Notes: generated by a model not told the origin, from the letters alone. DNA of 64,000 nucleotides from Chlamydomonas reinhardtii (GCF_000002595.2 NC_057016.1:3391767-3455766), one strand, 5' to 3'; counted from the first letter of the stretch, positions 33,849 to 46,034 are shown. Made by a program: numbers and translations.

Positions 33849-36800
33849 CTACGTGGCTCCCGGGCAGTCCCGCAGCCGCATGGCGCAGCGCTGGCCCGAC
33901 AGCAGGTGCGCCTGGATGCTGAAGCCGGAGGGGCTGATCAAAACACACGCGGCACGCATCAGAATGCCCAAGTCAGCCATGTTCAGCACCTGCAGCCTCG
34001 CCACCTCCTCCAGAGCAGCAGCTGCCGCCGCCGCGTCCAGCCCGCCCCGTTTCTTCAGTGCAACCGCCCCGCCGGCTGACCTCTCCCTTGACCCCGCTTC
34101 CACGGCACCCCCGCCGCCGCCAGCCCCGCCAGCGCCACCTGGTTTCCGCTGCCGGCGGTGCTTGCCATCCGTCAGACGTCTCCTCCCCCCGTGCTGGATG
34201 CTGCCCCCTTCCGCACCCTCTGCATCCTCGTCCAGTGATTTATTCTCTCCAAGGCTGCGCTCCTGCTGCTGACGCTCGCCGTGGCGCTGCCTCGCCGGCT
34301 GCTCCTGCGGCTGGTCGGTGGGCTGCGGCAGGCGCGACATCATGAAGTGGGCGGGCTGCAGGTCCGGCGTAACCCAGGGCCGCAGCTCCCCTACAGCCAC
34401 ATGCTGCCGCAGGTCGTGATTGTCCGTGACCAGGACGTGCGGCAGGCCTGCACCCACCGCCGCCGTTTCTGCTACAGCTCTTGCTGCTGCTGTCGTGCCT
34501 GCTGTGGCCCCCGTGGCTGCTGCCGTGGCAGCGGCGGCCGTGTCATGTTGCACGCCGTATGCGGCTGTCAGGTTGGCGGCACAGGCTGAGGCCGCTGCCA
34601 GGATCGCGGGCGGGTCGTGGCTGAAGCGGCCCAGCAGGAACTGCTCGCCTGTATGATGAGTGGGTGCAACGCGCACCAAGGGCGTGCATGGGGTGACGCG
34701 TGTGCGGCGGCCGTGAGTGCGCACGGCCGTGGTATGATGGCGCGGTACGCACCCTCCCCAGCACAACACAACAGCCCATATGGGCAGTGCGCCTTGTGTC
34801 ACTCAAGCACGCACGGTCCACGCAACGGCCGTCCCACTCGCCGACGCACTCACCCACCCACCCACCTGACAGGCTGCCCACCCACCCTCCCACCCACCCA
34901 CCCACCCACCCACCCACTCCCAGCCACCCACCGGACAGGCCGCCCAGGCGCAGGTGCGCCGCCACGTAGCGCTGTCCCGGCAGGATGCCCAGACCCAGCA
35001 GCGCGTCATCCGTGGCCTGAGGCAGGTGCATGGCACATGAAGCATGCGTGGGACAGCCAGCACGCCTGAGACAAGACAAGCAAGATGCACATAACAGGAC
35101 ACGCCATGCCTGGACATACTTCTCGTGATCAACCCATCAGTGCGTGTGCGTGTGCTTGCGGCCAAGGTACGGCATCCTGTGACCTGAGCCCACGCACCTT
35201 TTCCACCTCTGGCGACAAGCGGAAGAGCGCTCTCGCCAGCAGCCCCACCACCGAGCTGTTGTGTGGCATGCGTGGGATCAGGCCACTACCATCCGTGTGG
35301 GCGGGCCGGTTGGTGGACACGGTCACCACGCGCGCCGTCAGGTTCTGGAACACGCCCTGCGCAACCGTGGCGTCAACCGCCGTGTCAACCGCCGTATCAG
35401 AAGGGTGTCAGGAGGGCCCGCAGCGCAGGGCAGTGCCAATGGGGCAAGGAAGGGTTTGGCGGGCTAGGTATGTGCCGTGGCCCAACGGGAGTAGATAAGG
35501 CCGCATCATTCACGAGGGGAGAGTGCGGGGGGTGCATTCTATCCCATTGCTTGTTTGATTGTATGGCGGGCAGCACATTGCAGTCCTGGCGAGCCCAGCA
35601 CGAGGCGACAGGCAAACACACCGCCGCACACAGCCGCAAATCACACACACACGCCCAGACCCGCTGTGTATCCCATTCACGCCGCCGTGCAACGGGCTGC
35701 TGCTGCCGCCCTGCGTCTACCATCCCGCCGCGGCCGCCCTCCCTCCACATACCGTGCTCATGTCGTCTCGCAACCTGTTCCTTCCGGTTGACGAGATGCG
35801 GTAATGCCTGCTGATGCACATTGGCCAAATCACACGGTAACGTATGTGGTCAGCAGCCCGCACGCACACATCGCGTGTGTCCGCAGTCACTGCAGTGGGT
35901 TTTCAAATGGCCCAAGCATCTTTGGCCCATGCACGCGCTGACCTCGCTCCTCGGTTTCCGCCTCTCCCAAGGTCGCCTTCACACCACCCGCATGACCTAT
36001 GCCCCCGCTCGCCTTTCCCTTCTTCTCTGCCGGTCACGCACGCATCCCTTGCCCACGAGTGCCACAGCACCTCTAAACCCTCGCAACTCCGCAAGCAACC
36101 CCGCCCACCGAGGCCGCCCACCCGCGGCTGCTTTGCGGGTCTCGCATGCCCCGACCCACCCACCCCCCCCCGACCATTGCGCCCCGCCATTGCTTCCCAT
36201 TGCCGTTTTTGTAACCACATTCCACGCCCCGCGGCGCTGTCACATCTTCATCCAGCCACGCTTCCACGCCTTTCTGCAATCAACATGACTCACTTGCCCA
36301 TCTTCACGATGTCCGTCTCTGGGTCGAGCCCGAGTTCGGGCGTCAGACGCCAGTCGATGAGGGCGGGGTGCAGGAAGCGCTCCATGGGTGCAGGCGACTC
36401 CTGATACACAAGCAGCACACGCTGCGACGTGGAGAGCACAAGAGAGCGAGGTAAGCACTCAGATGGCATGTCAGGATAGCCGTGCCGCGCTCACCGTACG
36501 TATTGCTGTCGAACCTCACTTTCCCCCCGGACCCCGTCATGTACACTATTGCCAAATCCACGGCGGCCGTGCCTGGACAGACGGCCTCGCTCATGCGAGC
36601 GCGGAGCCAGCGGTGATGTCAACATACACTTGCGGCCGCGCCCCCTTGTGCGCCTCTAGCACTTGCGCCCGCACCTTGGCGCCCGCTGCCACCCGTGTCA
36701 GGTATTGGATTCCGCGCATGCGGTCGCCCAGACCCGCGCAGTTGTCGCCGTACACGTTGGCGGTACGGGCACGTGTGGCGCCGGGGCCACCGGGTCCATA

Positions 36801-37524
36801 GCAGATCCAGATAAGGTACTGCGCGGGGGTGTGGGAAGTGGGTGCGTGGCGGCGAGAGGGCGACCTTGATTGTGTATGCGTCGCGACCGTGACCACGCCA
36901 CCCGCCTGACCAGCCCGCACAGCTCTCTGCTTTTCCCGGCGCAAGTTTCACCAGCTCCCAACAGGAGTTGCACGCTCAGCTTCAAAACATGGATGCCCGC
37001 CGCACCTTTGCTCCGGGCTTTCCGCGGTTGGCCTTGTGCCAGGTAACGTAGTCGTGCAGCCAGCACCTGCGGACGTGCAATGGCGGGCAGGGCTCTTGCT
37101 CACGTGCTGTCACGGACTCTGATTCGACCCCTGAGTGTTGGAGATAGCAGTACATGAGCCACCTCGCCTGGGCGCGGTAACAAGGGAGGGCGGGTTTACA
37201 GTCAGCACGTAGAAGTCCGCCCACCCCCCAGCCTCACCCGTGAACAGGGTCGCGCAGCTCCCCAGTACAAGGGGGCAGCTCGAACTCCGTGTCGATGTTC
37301 GAGACGCTGCTAGCCGTCGATCTCCTCTTTGACAAACGTTCTCTGTTATGAGAATGGCCATCCTCTGCGGCAGAAGCGCGGACCAGAGAAACGGCAGACC
37401 CCTTGTTGCACGGGAAGCGGTCAGACGCGCTTGCTGCCACATCGAATTCAATCGGAGCTGCACACGAGTGGCGGTAAACACATAAGAACACTATACATGC
37501 GATGATTGCGCGCATTCGTGACAT
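33849..37524 (-). CDS. Putative secretory-pathway glycosyltransferase, fucosyltransferase-like
   Basis: Eight phase-consistent exons (37524-37238, 37066-37006, 36818-36675, 36421-36294, 35807-35753, 35356-35198, 35016-34932, 34648-33849) give 572 residues. The N-terminus has a hydrophobic segment (MRAIIACIVFLCVY) fitting a signal peptide or Golgi anchor. Then come CWLHDYVTWHKANRGKPGAK, YLIWICYGPGG, the glycine motif CAGLGDRMRGI, VLLVYQESPAPMERFL and HPALIDWRL, and later GQRYVAAHLRLGG, LPHVLVTDN and VLISPSGFSIQAHLLS. This order (G-x-GDR-x-RG, then a His/Arg sugar-nucleotide loop, then a C-terminal S-x-SGFS block) recalls GT-B fucosyltransferases of the POFUT/FUT8/NodZ group; donor and acceptor are unknown. 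Low-complexity Ala/Thr and Gln/Arg/Gly-rich inserts interrupt the catalytic region at ~342-375 and ~413-510. The ATG at 37524 is used; no in-frame ATG precedes it. Confidence 0.75.
34851..34930. repeat. (CCCA)n tetranucleotide repeat in glycosyltransferase intron 7
   Basis: Imperfect CCCA/CCAC repeats directly after the donor of exon 7 (minus strand GTGGGTGG...). The repeat forms the 5' part of the intron. Confidence 0.9.
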
Positions 37525-38484
37525 TAATGAACACAAGACGAACTCGCGTCTGGCGGGCTTTCTAACATCGCCATTGAGGCAAATCGTATTGACATTCTTA
37601 CAACGATAACATGGGTCTATTTAAAGCTGGAGCCCATCCGCGTCCAGGTAGGGCGGGCCGAGCTCGTGTCCGCCACGCAGTACATCTTCATGGTGTGACT
37701 CTCGATGTGGAGCCGAAGGCTGACAACTGCTGGAACATCTGCAGTGCCGATGCAGCAGCACCTGTGCCGGCTGTGAGCCTCAGCAGCAAAGCCCTCGGGA
37801 GCGACCAGCACCCGACTGCACAAAACCGCTTATACCCCTCCATTTATCATAATGTGGTGCCAATCGGCTCGTTCAAATCAGTTCACCAGGTCTGGTGCAT
37901 CCACACAGGCGAAAACGTTTGGAGGCGCACATGCGTCTAATGCATGGATGTCAATACCAGCCACTCGCGGCATTTTCATCTTCTCCCCCCCCCCCCCCTT
38001 CGTCCAGGCGCCGCGCGTCACCCGCATTGAGTGGCCACCGCCCAGTGACGGGACCGCCTTCGCCCTATGCATTCAGACATTCGGTGTCGGTGGCGGGGTG
38101 TATGGGGGCTATTGGCCGCCGAAGCGGCCTCCCTTTCGCACGGCGTGTATAAAGCTGTCTCTGTAGCTATATGTATGCGCCTCCTCCAACTCCACCTCCA
38201 GCACAGTGCGCAGGCAGCGCAGCAGCTCCGTGCCAGCGCCAACGGGCAGGCTGTAACCCGTAACGTTTATGGCGCTGAGAAGGCAGCTCAACAGGTCGTG
38301 CTGGCCATGTCTGGTAAAGGCTTTGTGGCCATGGAGGCGTCGTCAACAAAGAAGCCGCCGGCGCAAAGTACCTACGGTACTTAACATGAATTTCCCACCA
38401 TCTGCAAGGGTCACATACTGGTATAAGTGGTATTAAAGCGCATGTGCGGTGCGCTTTCCACGCTGCCATACATGATTCGCTCAA
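37525..38484. promoter_or_regulatory. Upstream region of the glycosyltransferase gene
   Basis: About 960 bp without supported genes; it must contain the glycosyltransferase promoter. A poly-C run lies at about 37986-37999. No other element is recognised. Confidence 0.4.
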
Positions 38485-39136
38485 CTAGGGCTTCAGAAAC
38501 CCCAAAAAGCCCTTCTTCATTCCCTCGTTCACCACTGCACCGCCGCCTGAGCCACCACACCCAGAGGTTCCACCAGCGCTCTCAGGCCATCCTCCGGCTC
38601 CAGTCCAAGCCGTTATACCGCCTGAAAGGTTGCTACTGCCGCGCCGCACCGCCGCCAGCGTGCTACTGCCGCTGCTGCTGCCGCCGGTGCCGCCGCCGCA
38701 ACTCGTGCTGCTGCTGCTGCTGCCAGCAATCGTTGCGGCCCCACCGGACCCTGCTGCAATCTTCGGGAGCTTCATACTGGTGGAGGGGATCCTGCCTCCA
38801 GAGGCCGCCTGCGTGCGTCATCAAAAGCATCACAGCAACACTTCCATATCAGTAATGCTGACATGCGCGCATGTAACGTGTTACTAACAGGCTTCAAGCA
38901 GGGCGTTCCCAGATATGTCCACAGTCCGCTGCAACTACCGAGAAAGTCGGCGCAAGCAAGGAGCCCGACGCGCTTACCCCGCTAGCAGGAGCGTAGGACG
39001 CTGCTGGACTGTTTGCAGGATCATGCAAAGAGGCAGACACGCGGCCTACAGCCGCCGCACCCGTGATTGCCTGCGCCACACATCGCCATACAAAGCATGT
39101 CGGCAACCTCGAATCAAATTGTTCCGCATGGCTCAT
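38485..39136 (-). CDS. Possible small gene or 3' fragment of a low-complexity paralogue
   Basis: Two open minus-strand stretches: one near 39136-39000 with the acceptor-like GCGCAG before AITGAAAVGRVSASLHDPAN and a GTAAGC donor, and one from about 38790 to the TAG at 38485 ending GGGAVVNEGMKKGFLGFLKP. The Ser/Gly-rich content and the basic hydrophobic end recall the tails of the neighbouring large proteins. The two pieces do not join in a convincing phase, and no N-terminal part fits between them and the next gene (stop at 39264), so this may be a remnant of a duplication. Low confidence. Confidence 0.3.
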
Positions 39137-39216
39137 GTGGAGTGTATGCGAGGGCTTTGAGGGAACCTGGCCCGCACGGCTGGCAATGGACCGGCATGCC
39201 CGTGATGTGTGAGTTA

Positions 39217-39221
39217 TTACA
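39217..39221 (-). terminator. Possible TGTAA polyadenylation signal
   Basis: Minus-strand TGTAA only 43 nt after the stop of the 892-residue low-complexity gene; it would give a very short 3' UTR. Confidence 0.3.
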
Positions 39222-39263
39222 GGAGACCCCGCTAGCTACCGGTAATCGACGTGCGTTGCGGAA

Positions 39264-42200
39264 CTAATGCGTACGTAGACCAGAGCGGGAGGCGGAGTGG
39301 GCTTGCAGGCGGTATTTGACTTCACGCGCCTTGAATAAAGACGCGGCGGCCTGCGTCGAACCGGCGGCCGCGCCGCCTCCTTCCGCCGCAGAGGGATCTC
39401 CGCATAGCGCTGGACCTAGCTGTCCCAGCTGCCCAACTGACAGGCCTGCCATCCGGCCGCCGCCGCTCGCGACCCCGCCGCCGCCGCCGCCGCCACCACC
39501 ACCGCCGCCGCCGCCGCCGACGCCGTAGCCGCCGCCGCGCACTGACGAGTCCATAGCCGCCATATCGGTGGCCCCCATCACAGCAGCAGTGCAGGGGCTG
39601 CCGCCAGCGCCGCTGTCACTGCCCCCCGCCACGCAAACGCTGTTGCTGTAGTAATTGCTGCTGCTTGCAACTGGGCCACGCACCCCGGCCCGTATGGACA
39701 CGTCTGCTGCTGACGGCCTGTTTGCCAGCACCGGCGCAGGTGCACTGGCGCTATTGACGGCAAAATCCATACCGGCACGCTGCCTCCGAACCGACCTATC
39801 AGAGAAACTGCCATCGCCATAAGCGGCCGCAGCACCCAACGGGGACAGGGATGACGGTGACCCCCGAGCCGACATCTCTGGCAGACCGCCGCCACTGACG
39901 CCCGCCGCTGCCGCCGCCAGGCTACCGATGCTCACGGCCGCGAGGTTGGAGAGCGAACCCCTGCAGGCCACAGGGCTAGCGCCGCATCCACTGCCGCTGC
40001 CGCCCGCAGCCGCGCCTGCCGTACCTGCCGCTGCTGCGGCCCCCGGGTAGCAGCTGCTGCCTAGCCTGCCAACCGCCGGCAGCGGCGGCGGCCCATCGAC
40101 CACGCCGCCAACATAGCCGCCAGCAGCTCCTGACATGCTGGTGCTGATGCCCGGAGTGCGGCCCTTCCGCACGGATGGGACCAAGCCGCTCGGCGGCTGT
40201 GTTGGGGTGCCGCCGCCGCTGCCTGCGGCAGCGGCAGGCGACAGCGGTGAGGTCGGCGACCGCAGCAGGTTCCACTCGGGCCCGTTTAGGCGATGCAGCC
40301 CAGCCGACCCACCTAGGCCGCCTTCCTGCTGTCTGCTGGACAGGGCAGGCGTGAGCCCACCTCCGCCGCCACCTCCGCCACCGCCACCTCCGCCACCGCC
40401 GCCGCCGCCGCCGCCGCCACTGCCGCTTACACAGCCAGCGGCACCCGCCGCGGGGCCTGCCGCATACAGACGCCCGCCGCGCACCGAGCCGCCCTCGGAT
40501 CCTGGAACCAGGAAGCTTCCTGCCCGCAGGGGTGGATCCAGCAGGGCCCCGCTCGTGAATCCGGATCCCGGGCTTCCGCCGGTGGATCCAGTGCTAGCGC
40601 GCTGGAATGAGCGTAGCTGATTGATGAGGCTCTCTGCGCGCGAACCTCCCGTTCCGCCGCCGCCGCCACCCGCACCGCCACCAGGAGGCACAGGGCTGCC
40701 GCGGCTGGTGATGCTGCTAGCCATGCCGCCGCCCTCACCGTTCCTGCCCTCCACGCCCGCAGCTGCCGCTGCTGCGGCTGCTGCCGCTGCTGCGGCTGCT
40801 GCCATTGGACCCGCTGCTGCTGCGGCCCGCGGAGATGACGGCAATAGGCCGCAGCTGGATGGAAGAATCAGGTTCGGGCTACTCATGGCTGGTGGCCTGG
40901 GCCGGTGGAGTCGTACATCTCGCGGCGAGTGGTGGGCGGCGCCGGCCCCGGCACCGGGCCCGCTGCCACCGCGGCCGCTGCTGCCCGCGGCGGCAGCGGC
41001 AGCAGACGCGGTAACGCCTCCCTTTTTATCACCGGGGTTGGAGTTCATGTCTTCACCATCGCTGCCGTCATCATCACCGTCGTCGGGCCCCAGAATCATA
41101 ACGATTGGAATGTCTGCGTAGCTATCATCATCATCCTCGTCGTCGCAGCTGCTGCCATTGCTGCCCTCGTCCCAGTTGGCCCCTTCCTCCTTGCTACCGC
41201 TGCGGCTACTGCCGGTACCGCGACCGGCATCGAAGCCGCCCGCTGCTCGTGCTACAGCCCCTGGCACCACAGCCCCTGGCGCCGCCGCTGTGCTGGTGGC
41301 GGCAGCTGAGTGGTGGGCGCGTGCTGCGGCCGCCGCGGCCGCGGCCGCGACGGCTGGCGGCGCCGGCCCAAGGGCAGGGCCAAACTCCTGCCCGAGCGCC
41401 GTGCGTTTCAGGTATTTGAGCACCGGCGCCTTGGCTTCTAGCCCGGAGTAGATTTGGCTGCCGCCGCCACGCCGCCCGGCCTCGGCAGCTGCTGCTCTGG
41501 TGCCCGCTGCCACACCCGCGTCAGCCTCGCCGCCGGTCGCGGCTGCTTCGGCGGAAGGAGTGCTGCTTCTGTCCTCTTCTCCCGCCGCTGGCTCAGTGGC
41601 TAGCTCCTGCAGGGACGCGCCCTGCTCGTACTGCAGTCGTACGGCGCTGTGGTGTACTGCTGACCGCCGGCGCGTGAGCTCCTCGGAGTCATGCAGGTGG
41701 CGGAGGTGTTTGACGTGGAGCTCGCGGGCCTGTTACGGGAAACATGTGTGCGGGGGGACCGGACGAGGTAGCGCACATGACAGAGCAGAGATTAGGACCT
41801 GAGAGCATGTATGCAAGGGAGGTTGCAGGCGCGCGCGTGGGCGCCCTAGCAAAGCCTAACACCACGGCCTAACGCCACGGGCCCCGGTGTAAGGCTGTTC
41901 GGCTCGGCAGCCGATCAACCGTTGGGAGCAACCACCGGCGACGTTGGCTAGCTGCTGTGCGTTGCAATGCCCTGGCTTGCACCGCTGACTAACATTGACA
42001 GCTGCATTCCTCCGGGCCCACCTGTTGCAGAAGATAGTCCGGTGATGCGGCTATGTCTCCGAGCGGCCTGGCCTTGACCTGCGGAGCAGCCCAACAACAG
42101 CGCCCTAACCAACCGCCCGCCAGGAAAGTGCAGCCTGAGGGCTCAGCCTGCACCCCCACCCCATTGTAGCTATCTGCGCGTTATTCCAAACCAATGCAAT

Positions 42201-42545
42201 CGTGCACCTTTAGTGGTGCTGCTGCGCTCGGCCCAGCCATTAGCACAAACCCTACAATCGCGAAGCTGTTTATGGCCAGCCACAGTCACCCCTCGAGCTG
42301 GATCTTTTATCAGTGCTGACTATGTAGCTTGGTTGGCGGAAACTATGCAATGCACCAGCGTCGCTGTTAGGCTTGATGTCAGCGCTCACCTGTTTGGTGA
42401 ATGCGTTCGTTACGAAGGTTCTCTCCACACTCGGGTTGACTCCTTCCACTCCCATAATAGGAACAAACGTTCGCGTGTGAAACGCCGCGTTTGGGTGCAC
42501 ATCATCGTCTGCATCATCGTAACCGGTTGCTTCTTGGCTATCCAT
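39264..42545 (-). CDS. Large Ala/Gly/Ser-rich protein of unknown function (892 residues)
   Basis: Not recognised. Three exons, all phase 0: 42545-42390, 42078-42022 and 41729-39264. Exon 1 gives MDSQEATGYDDADDDVHPN ... SVERTFVTNAFTKQ and ends at a GTGAGC donor; exon 2 gives VKARPLGDIAASPDYLLQQ; exon 3 opens with a charged helix (ARELHVKHLRHLHDSEEL, then SAVHHSAVRLQYEQ) and is otherwise low complexity: poly-Ala, poly-Gly (16 consecutive Gly-type codons in two places), an acidic patch DDEDDDDSYADIPIVMI and many SP/RGSP motifs. The layout and the SAVRLQYEQ/SAARVQYED resemblance link it tentatively to the tandem pair at 23852-33126. The long uninterrupted exon on GC-rich DNA also opens plus-strand frames that are shadows. 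No localisation signal is evident. Confidence 0.65.
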
Positions 42546-43462
42546 ATTGCATCTTATGCGGTTCTAGTATCCATTGCTTGAGTATCCACCAGGGGCTGCT
42601 GACCACAGGGCTACCCAAGCTGGCCCGAGCGAAAAGTCGGGCAGCACTCGTACGTGTGTGTCGCCGATGGCCAAAAACGGTCAAGCTCCTGCCACTGCCC
42701 GCCGAAGTTGCAAAACGCTTGCGAACGGTGCAAGTTTCGCTGCTGGAAGTGCGGCCAAACTTTCAAAATTCACATCTATTACCCGGAAGGCTCACCGCCA
42801 GACCGACACTCCGGACGATGGCTACATTGGCTAGCCACTCAGCCGCTGGGGCCACTACCGGCCATCTGCGGCCATGTAATCATGCCCTCATCATCACTTG
42901 CTTCTTTGCCCACATCGACTCAGTATTCATCAGTGCTCCAGGCAACCAAGCAGGCCTTTCGTCACCTTATTCACCACACGAAAACCGTGGCCAGGACTCA
43001 GCATCCTTCGCTGCCTCCTTCCCCAAGCTACCAGCTCGGCACGGTGCCGCCCCCGTGTGCATGCATGGATATGCCCAGCGCCGGAACCCCAGTACCGCCG
43101 GAACCCTGAGCCGAGGCATTACCGTGATGCCGCGCAGGCCTGCAGTGATGCGCCTGTGGACTTGTGATTGTGAGCTTTGCAAAGTCTCCTGCCTACACGA
43201 CTATAGAGCATTGAGCGCCAAGGGTTTGGCGACCACGGGAGTAACCGCTCGGGGGGCTCCGCCTAAAAAGGGGCCCAACCGCCCAAGAGAACCGTGATCA
43301 AACTCATGGGTTGAACTTCCTTTGCCACCGCGCTACAAGGACCTGCCGTGCTTCTTGTCTGCCAGTGTGGCCCCGTGTGCGTCCCACAACACGGCACGAA
43401 CAGACATGTCTCATCACTCTCATGTCATGCTGCACTTTCCAACCAGGCTTGTACTCCCCGCC
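42546..43462. other. Intergenic between two low-complexity genes
   Basis: Promoter side of the 892-residue gene and 3' UTR side of the next gene, both minus strand. A plus-strand open stretch at 42654-43109 shows several cysteines (CERCKFRCWKCGQTF) but no start, splice or homology support. Nothing else is recognised. Confidence 0.4.
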
Positions 43463-46034
43463 TCATACACGCCATGTCCGCACCGGCGACGCCGGCGCCT
43501 GCCTTCCGGTAGTGTCAGTGCCGGCTGCCGTCCCCACCGCCGCCGGCCCCAGCTGCATCGTGCGGCGCGAGGTCTGTTTAAGGCTCAGCGGCGGCAGCTT
43601 GGTGCCTTTGCCAACGGCGGGCGACGCCACCTCGTCCTGCAGAGAGGCACGTAGGATAGACCAGAGCGTGAGACAAGCAGTGACAAGTTAATTTTGGCCA
43701 TGGCCCATGACGTTGCCGAATGCATGCTGCGGCACTGCACCCTTTACAGACTGCAATCAAAGTGGCCGGCGCGGCCAGGGCAACGAGCAGGGTAGGCCAG
43801 CCCACCCACCTTGAGCTCCCCGCTGGCTGTGTCCGGCGCCGCCGCGCCAGGTGTGGATGGTAGCGACTGGACCGGCTGCGCCTGACCGCCGCAGTCTGAC
43901 TGTGCCCGGCTGCGTGCAGTCGGACGCAGCGGCGGCACCGATACCCGCGACCCCGCCGCGCCGACGGCACCTCCAGGAGACGACCCCGCGTTCCCAAGCA
44001 GCAAGCCTGGATCCTGGCCTGAGCCGGGGCCCTGAAAGAGCGCCCCCGCTAGAAGGTTATGGTAGGAACGCCTCGGCAGCATCAGCGCCGCCCGTGCCGC
44101 GGCTTGCGAGGCCGGGCTAGGCGCCGACGAGTGCGGCGACGGCAGCACCAGCTCACCGGGACAGCTGTGGTGTGGCAGGGCCTCGCCGGGCGGCAGCTGC
44201 GGCTGCTGCTGCAGTTGCTGCAGCAGCGAAGCTTGTGATGTTGGAAGCGTCAGCGGCGGCGGTCGTGGCGGGTGCAACGGCGACGCGTCGCACAGCCTGG
44301 AGGGCGGCCGGGGGTCGTCTGCGTCCGCACCCCCGCCAGCATCGGACGTCCCCACGAATGCGGCTGACCCCAGCACACTGGTGCTACGGCCGTAGCCGCT
44401 ACTGCTGGTCCTAGGCATGCCGACCACAGCCGTGCTGCCAACTCCCACGGCTGCCGTAGTAGCTGACACGGCTACCAGCGCCTCCCGTGTAGAGCCCCCT
44501 TGGCTGCCAGTGCCAGTGCCGCTGGCGGCGCCGACGCCACTGTTCGACGGCCGCGCCGGCGTCAAGCCGTTGATGCTGTGCCGCACGGAGGGCGCGGTGG
44601 TGGGGCTGGGCAGGGCTGTGGTGCCAGGGCTGGAGACGTCGCGAAGCGTGCTGTGCGCGCCCCGAGAGCCGGTGCGGCGAAGCACCGACGGCGCCGGCTC
44701 CGCAAGCGCCGGCGAAAAGCTTGAGGCTGCGGCGACGGCAGCAGAGCCGGGGCCTGAGAGGGCGGGTGACCCTCGACCCTGCCCCCCGCCGCCGCCCATC
44801 GACACTGCTGCTCGTGCCGGGTGTGACGGCAGGGCTGGCGAGCCGGGTGCATTGGGAGACGAGGTGGCTGCTGCCGACATGCGTGCAAGCAGCAGAGGCA
44901 GCCGGCCTATGGACTGCTGTGGCGCAATGGGCATGGCGGAAGCGGCGGAGATATGGGACGAAGAGGCCACGCTGGCCGCATAAGACGGGCTGGCAACGCC
45001 AGTTGAGTTGAGGGCTGGCGCCAGGGCCGCGGCTATCAGGGAGGGCACGGCCGCCGCGCCTGGTTGTGCCGACGCGCGAGGTTGCAGCGGCTTGGAGTGA
45101 GGCGAGCTGGTTGCTGCTTCTATGCCTGAAAGCGGTGGTGTGGCCGGCACCGTGAATGGCGATGATGAGGCAGGATCATCTGGCGCTGGGGAAGCGGCCG
45201 TCGTAAGCTGTGGCACGGAGTCGGCCCAGCTTGATCCCGAACCTGTGGCTGCGCCCGCCCCGCCATCCCAACTCGACGGCCCTGATGCCCTCAAGTCCAA
45301 GTCAGCTGCTGCTGTGGCTGCTGCGGCTGCTGTTGCTCCTGATCCTGACAAGCCACCGGTAGCCGCCAGCTGCGCCGCAAGAGGCTGCTGCTGCACCTGT
45401 TTGAGCTGCTCGTTCAGGATGCGGTCGGTTCGGCCGCCAGGCACGTTGAAACTGGCTTGCTCCAGCCGGCGCCGTAGCTGGGCGCGTATCACTTCCTGCT
45501 CATTTCGTTTCCGTTGCTCAATGACAAGCTTTGCGCGGTTTTCCACGATGCATGAGATGACCTCTTGGGGGTCGGCTGCAAGGGCCGCGCGGAAATGCAG
45601 GGAAGGAGAGGGGCAAGGTAAGGATGGGCGACAGGACCCGGCAACGTCCGAAGCGGGGGCTTGGGAGCACACAAAGAGACAACGTCAAGCAGAGAACAGT
45701 GGCGTGCAAGAGGCCGCCGAAGGTCCGAGCCACCGAGAGTCGAGCGGTAAGGTGTGCCCTCACGGGTAGCGGCGCCGCAACCCACCTGTCACCAAAACGG
45801 AGACGGGCACCCCAGTCTCCTCCGCGAGGCTCCCGCGAAGCGCATTCAACTATAATGCGCATTTCATTCATGTGAAGTTATATAGCTTTGGTCAGACTCA
45901 GAGCACAACCTGACAAGACTTCACGGCAGGACAGGTTTTACCGCGCGTGCCTTGTATAGTATACCTCTTACCTTGTTTGTAAATACAGCTGTCGATATCG
46001 CTTTGGGGACAGCAGAGCTCGCCACCGGGGCCAT
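43463..46034 (-). CDS. Large Ala/Ser/Pro-rich protein of unknown function (688 residues)
   Basis: Not recognised. Four phase-consistent exons: 46034-45972 (MAPVASSAVPKAISTAVFTN), 45849-45786 (LNALRGSLAEETGVPVSVLV), 45575-43810 and 43636-43463. The spliced N-terminus forms a strong amphipathic, charged helix region: VISCIVENRAKLVIEQRKRN, QEVIRAQLRRRLEQASF and DRILNEQLKQVQQQ, likely a coiled coil. The rest is Ala/Ser/Pro/Gly-rich with many SP dipeptides; the C-terminus (KGTKLPPLSLKQTSRR) is basic. Exon 2 uses a TATAG acceptor. The first exon ends in FTNK, compared with FTKQ in the 892-residue gene and VEHK/SEHK in the tandem pair, at the same phase, suggesting one diverged family. No enzyme motif or membrane span seen. 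Confidence 0.65.

Noticed and set aside
36495-36585. Candidate glycosyltransferase exon encoding VDLAIVYMTGSGG
   Set aside because: Its phase does not fit, and joining exon 3 directly to RVLLVYQESPAP restores the family motif.
39316-41451. Pro/Ala-rich plus-strand frames
   Set aside because: Shadows of the Gly/Ala-rich exon on the opposite strand.
42654-43109. Cysteine-rich plus-strand frame with CERCKFRCWKCGQTF, possible zinc finger
   Set aside because: No start or splice support, single isolated motif, no wider domain match.
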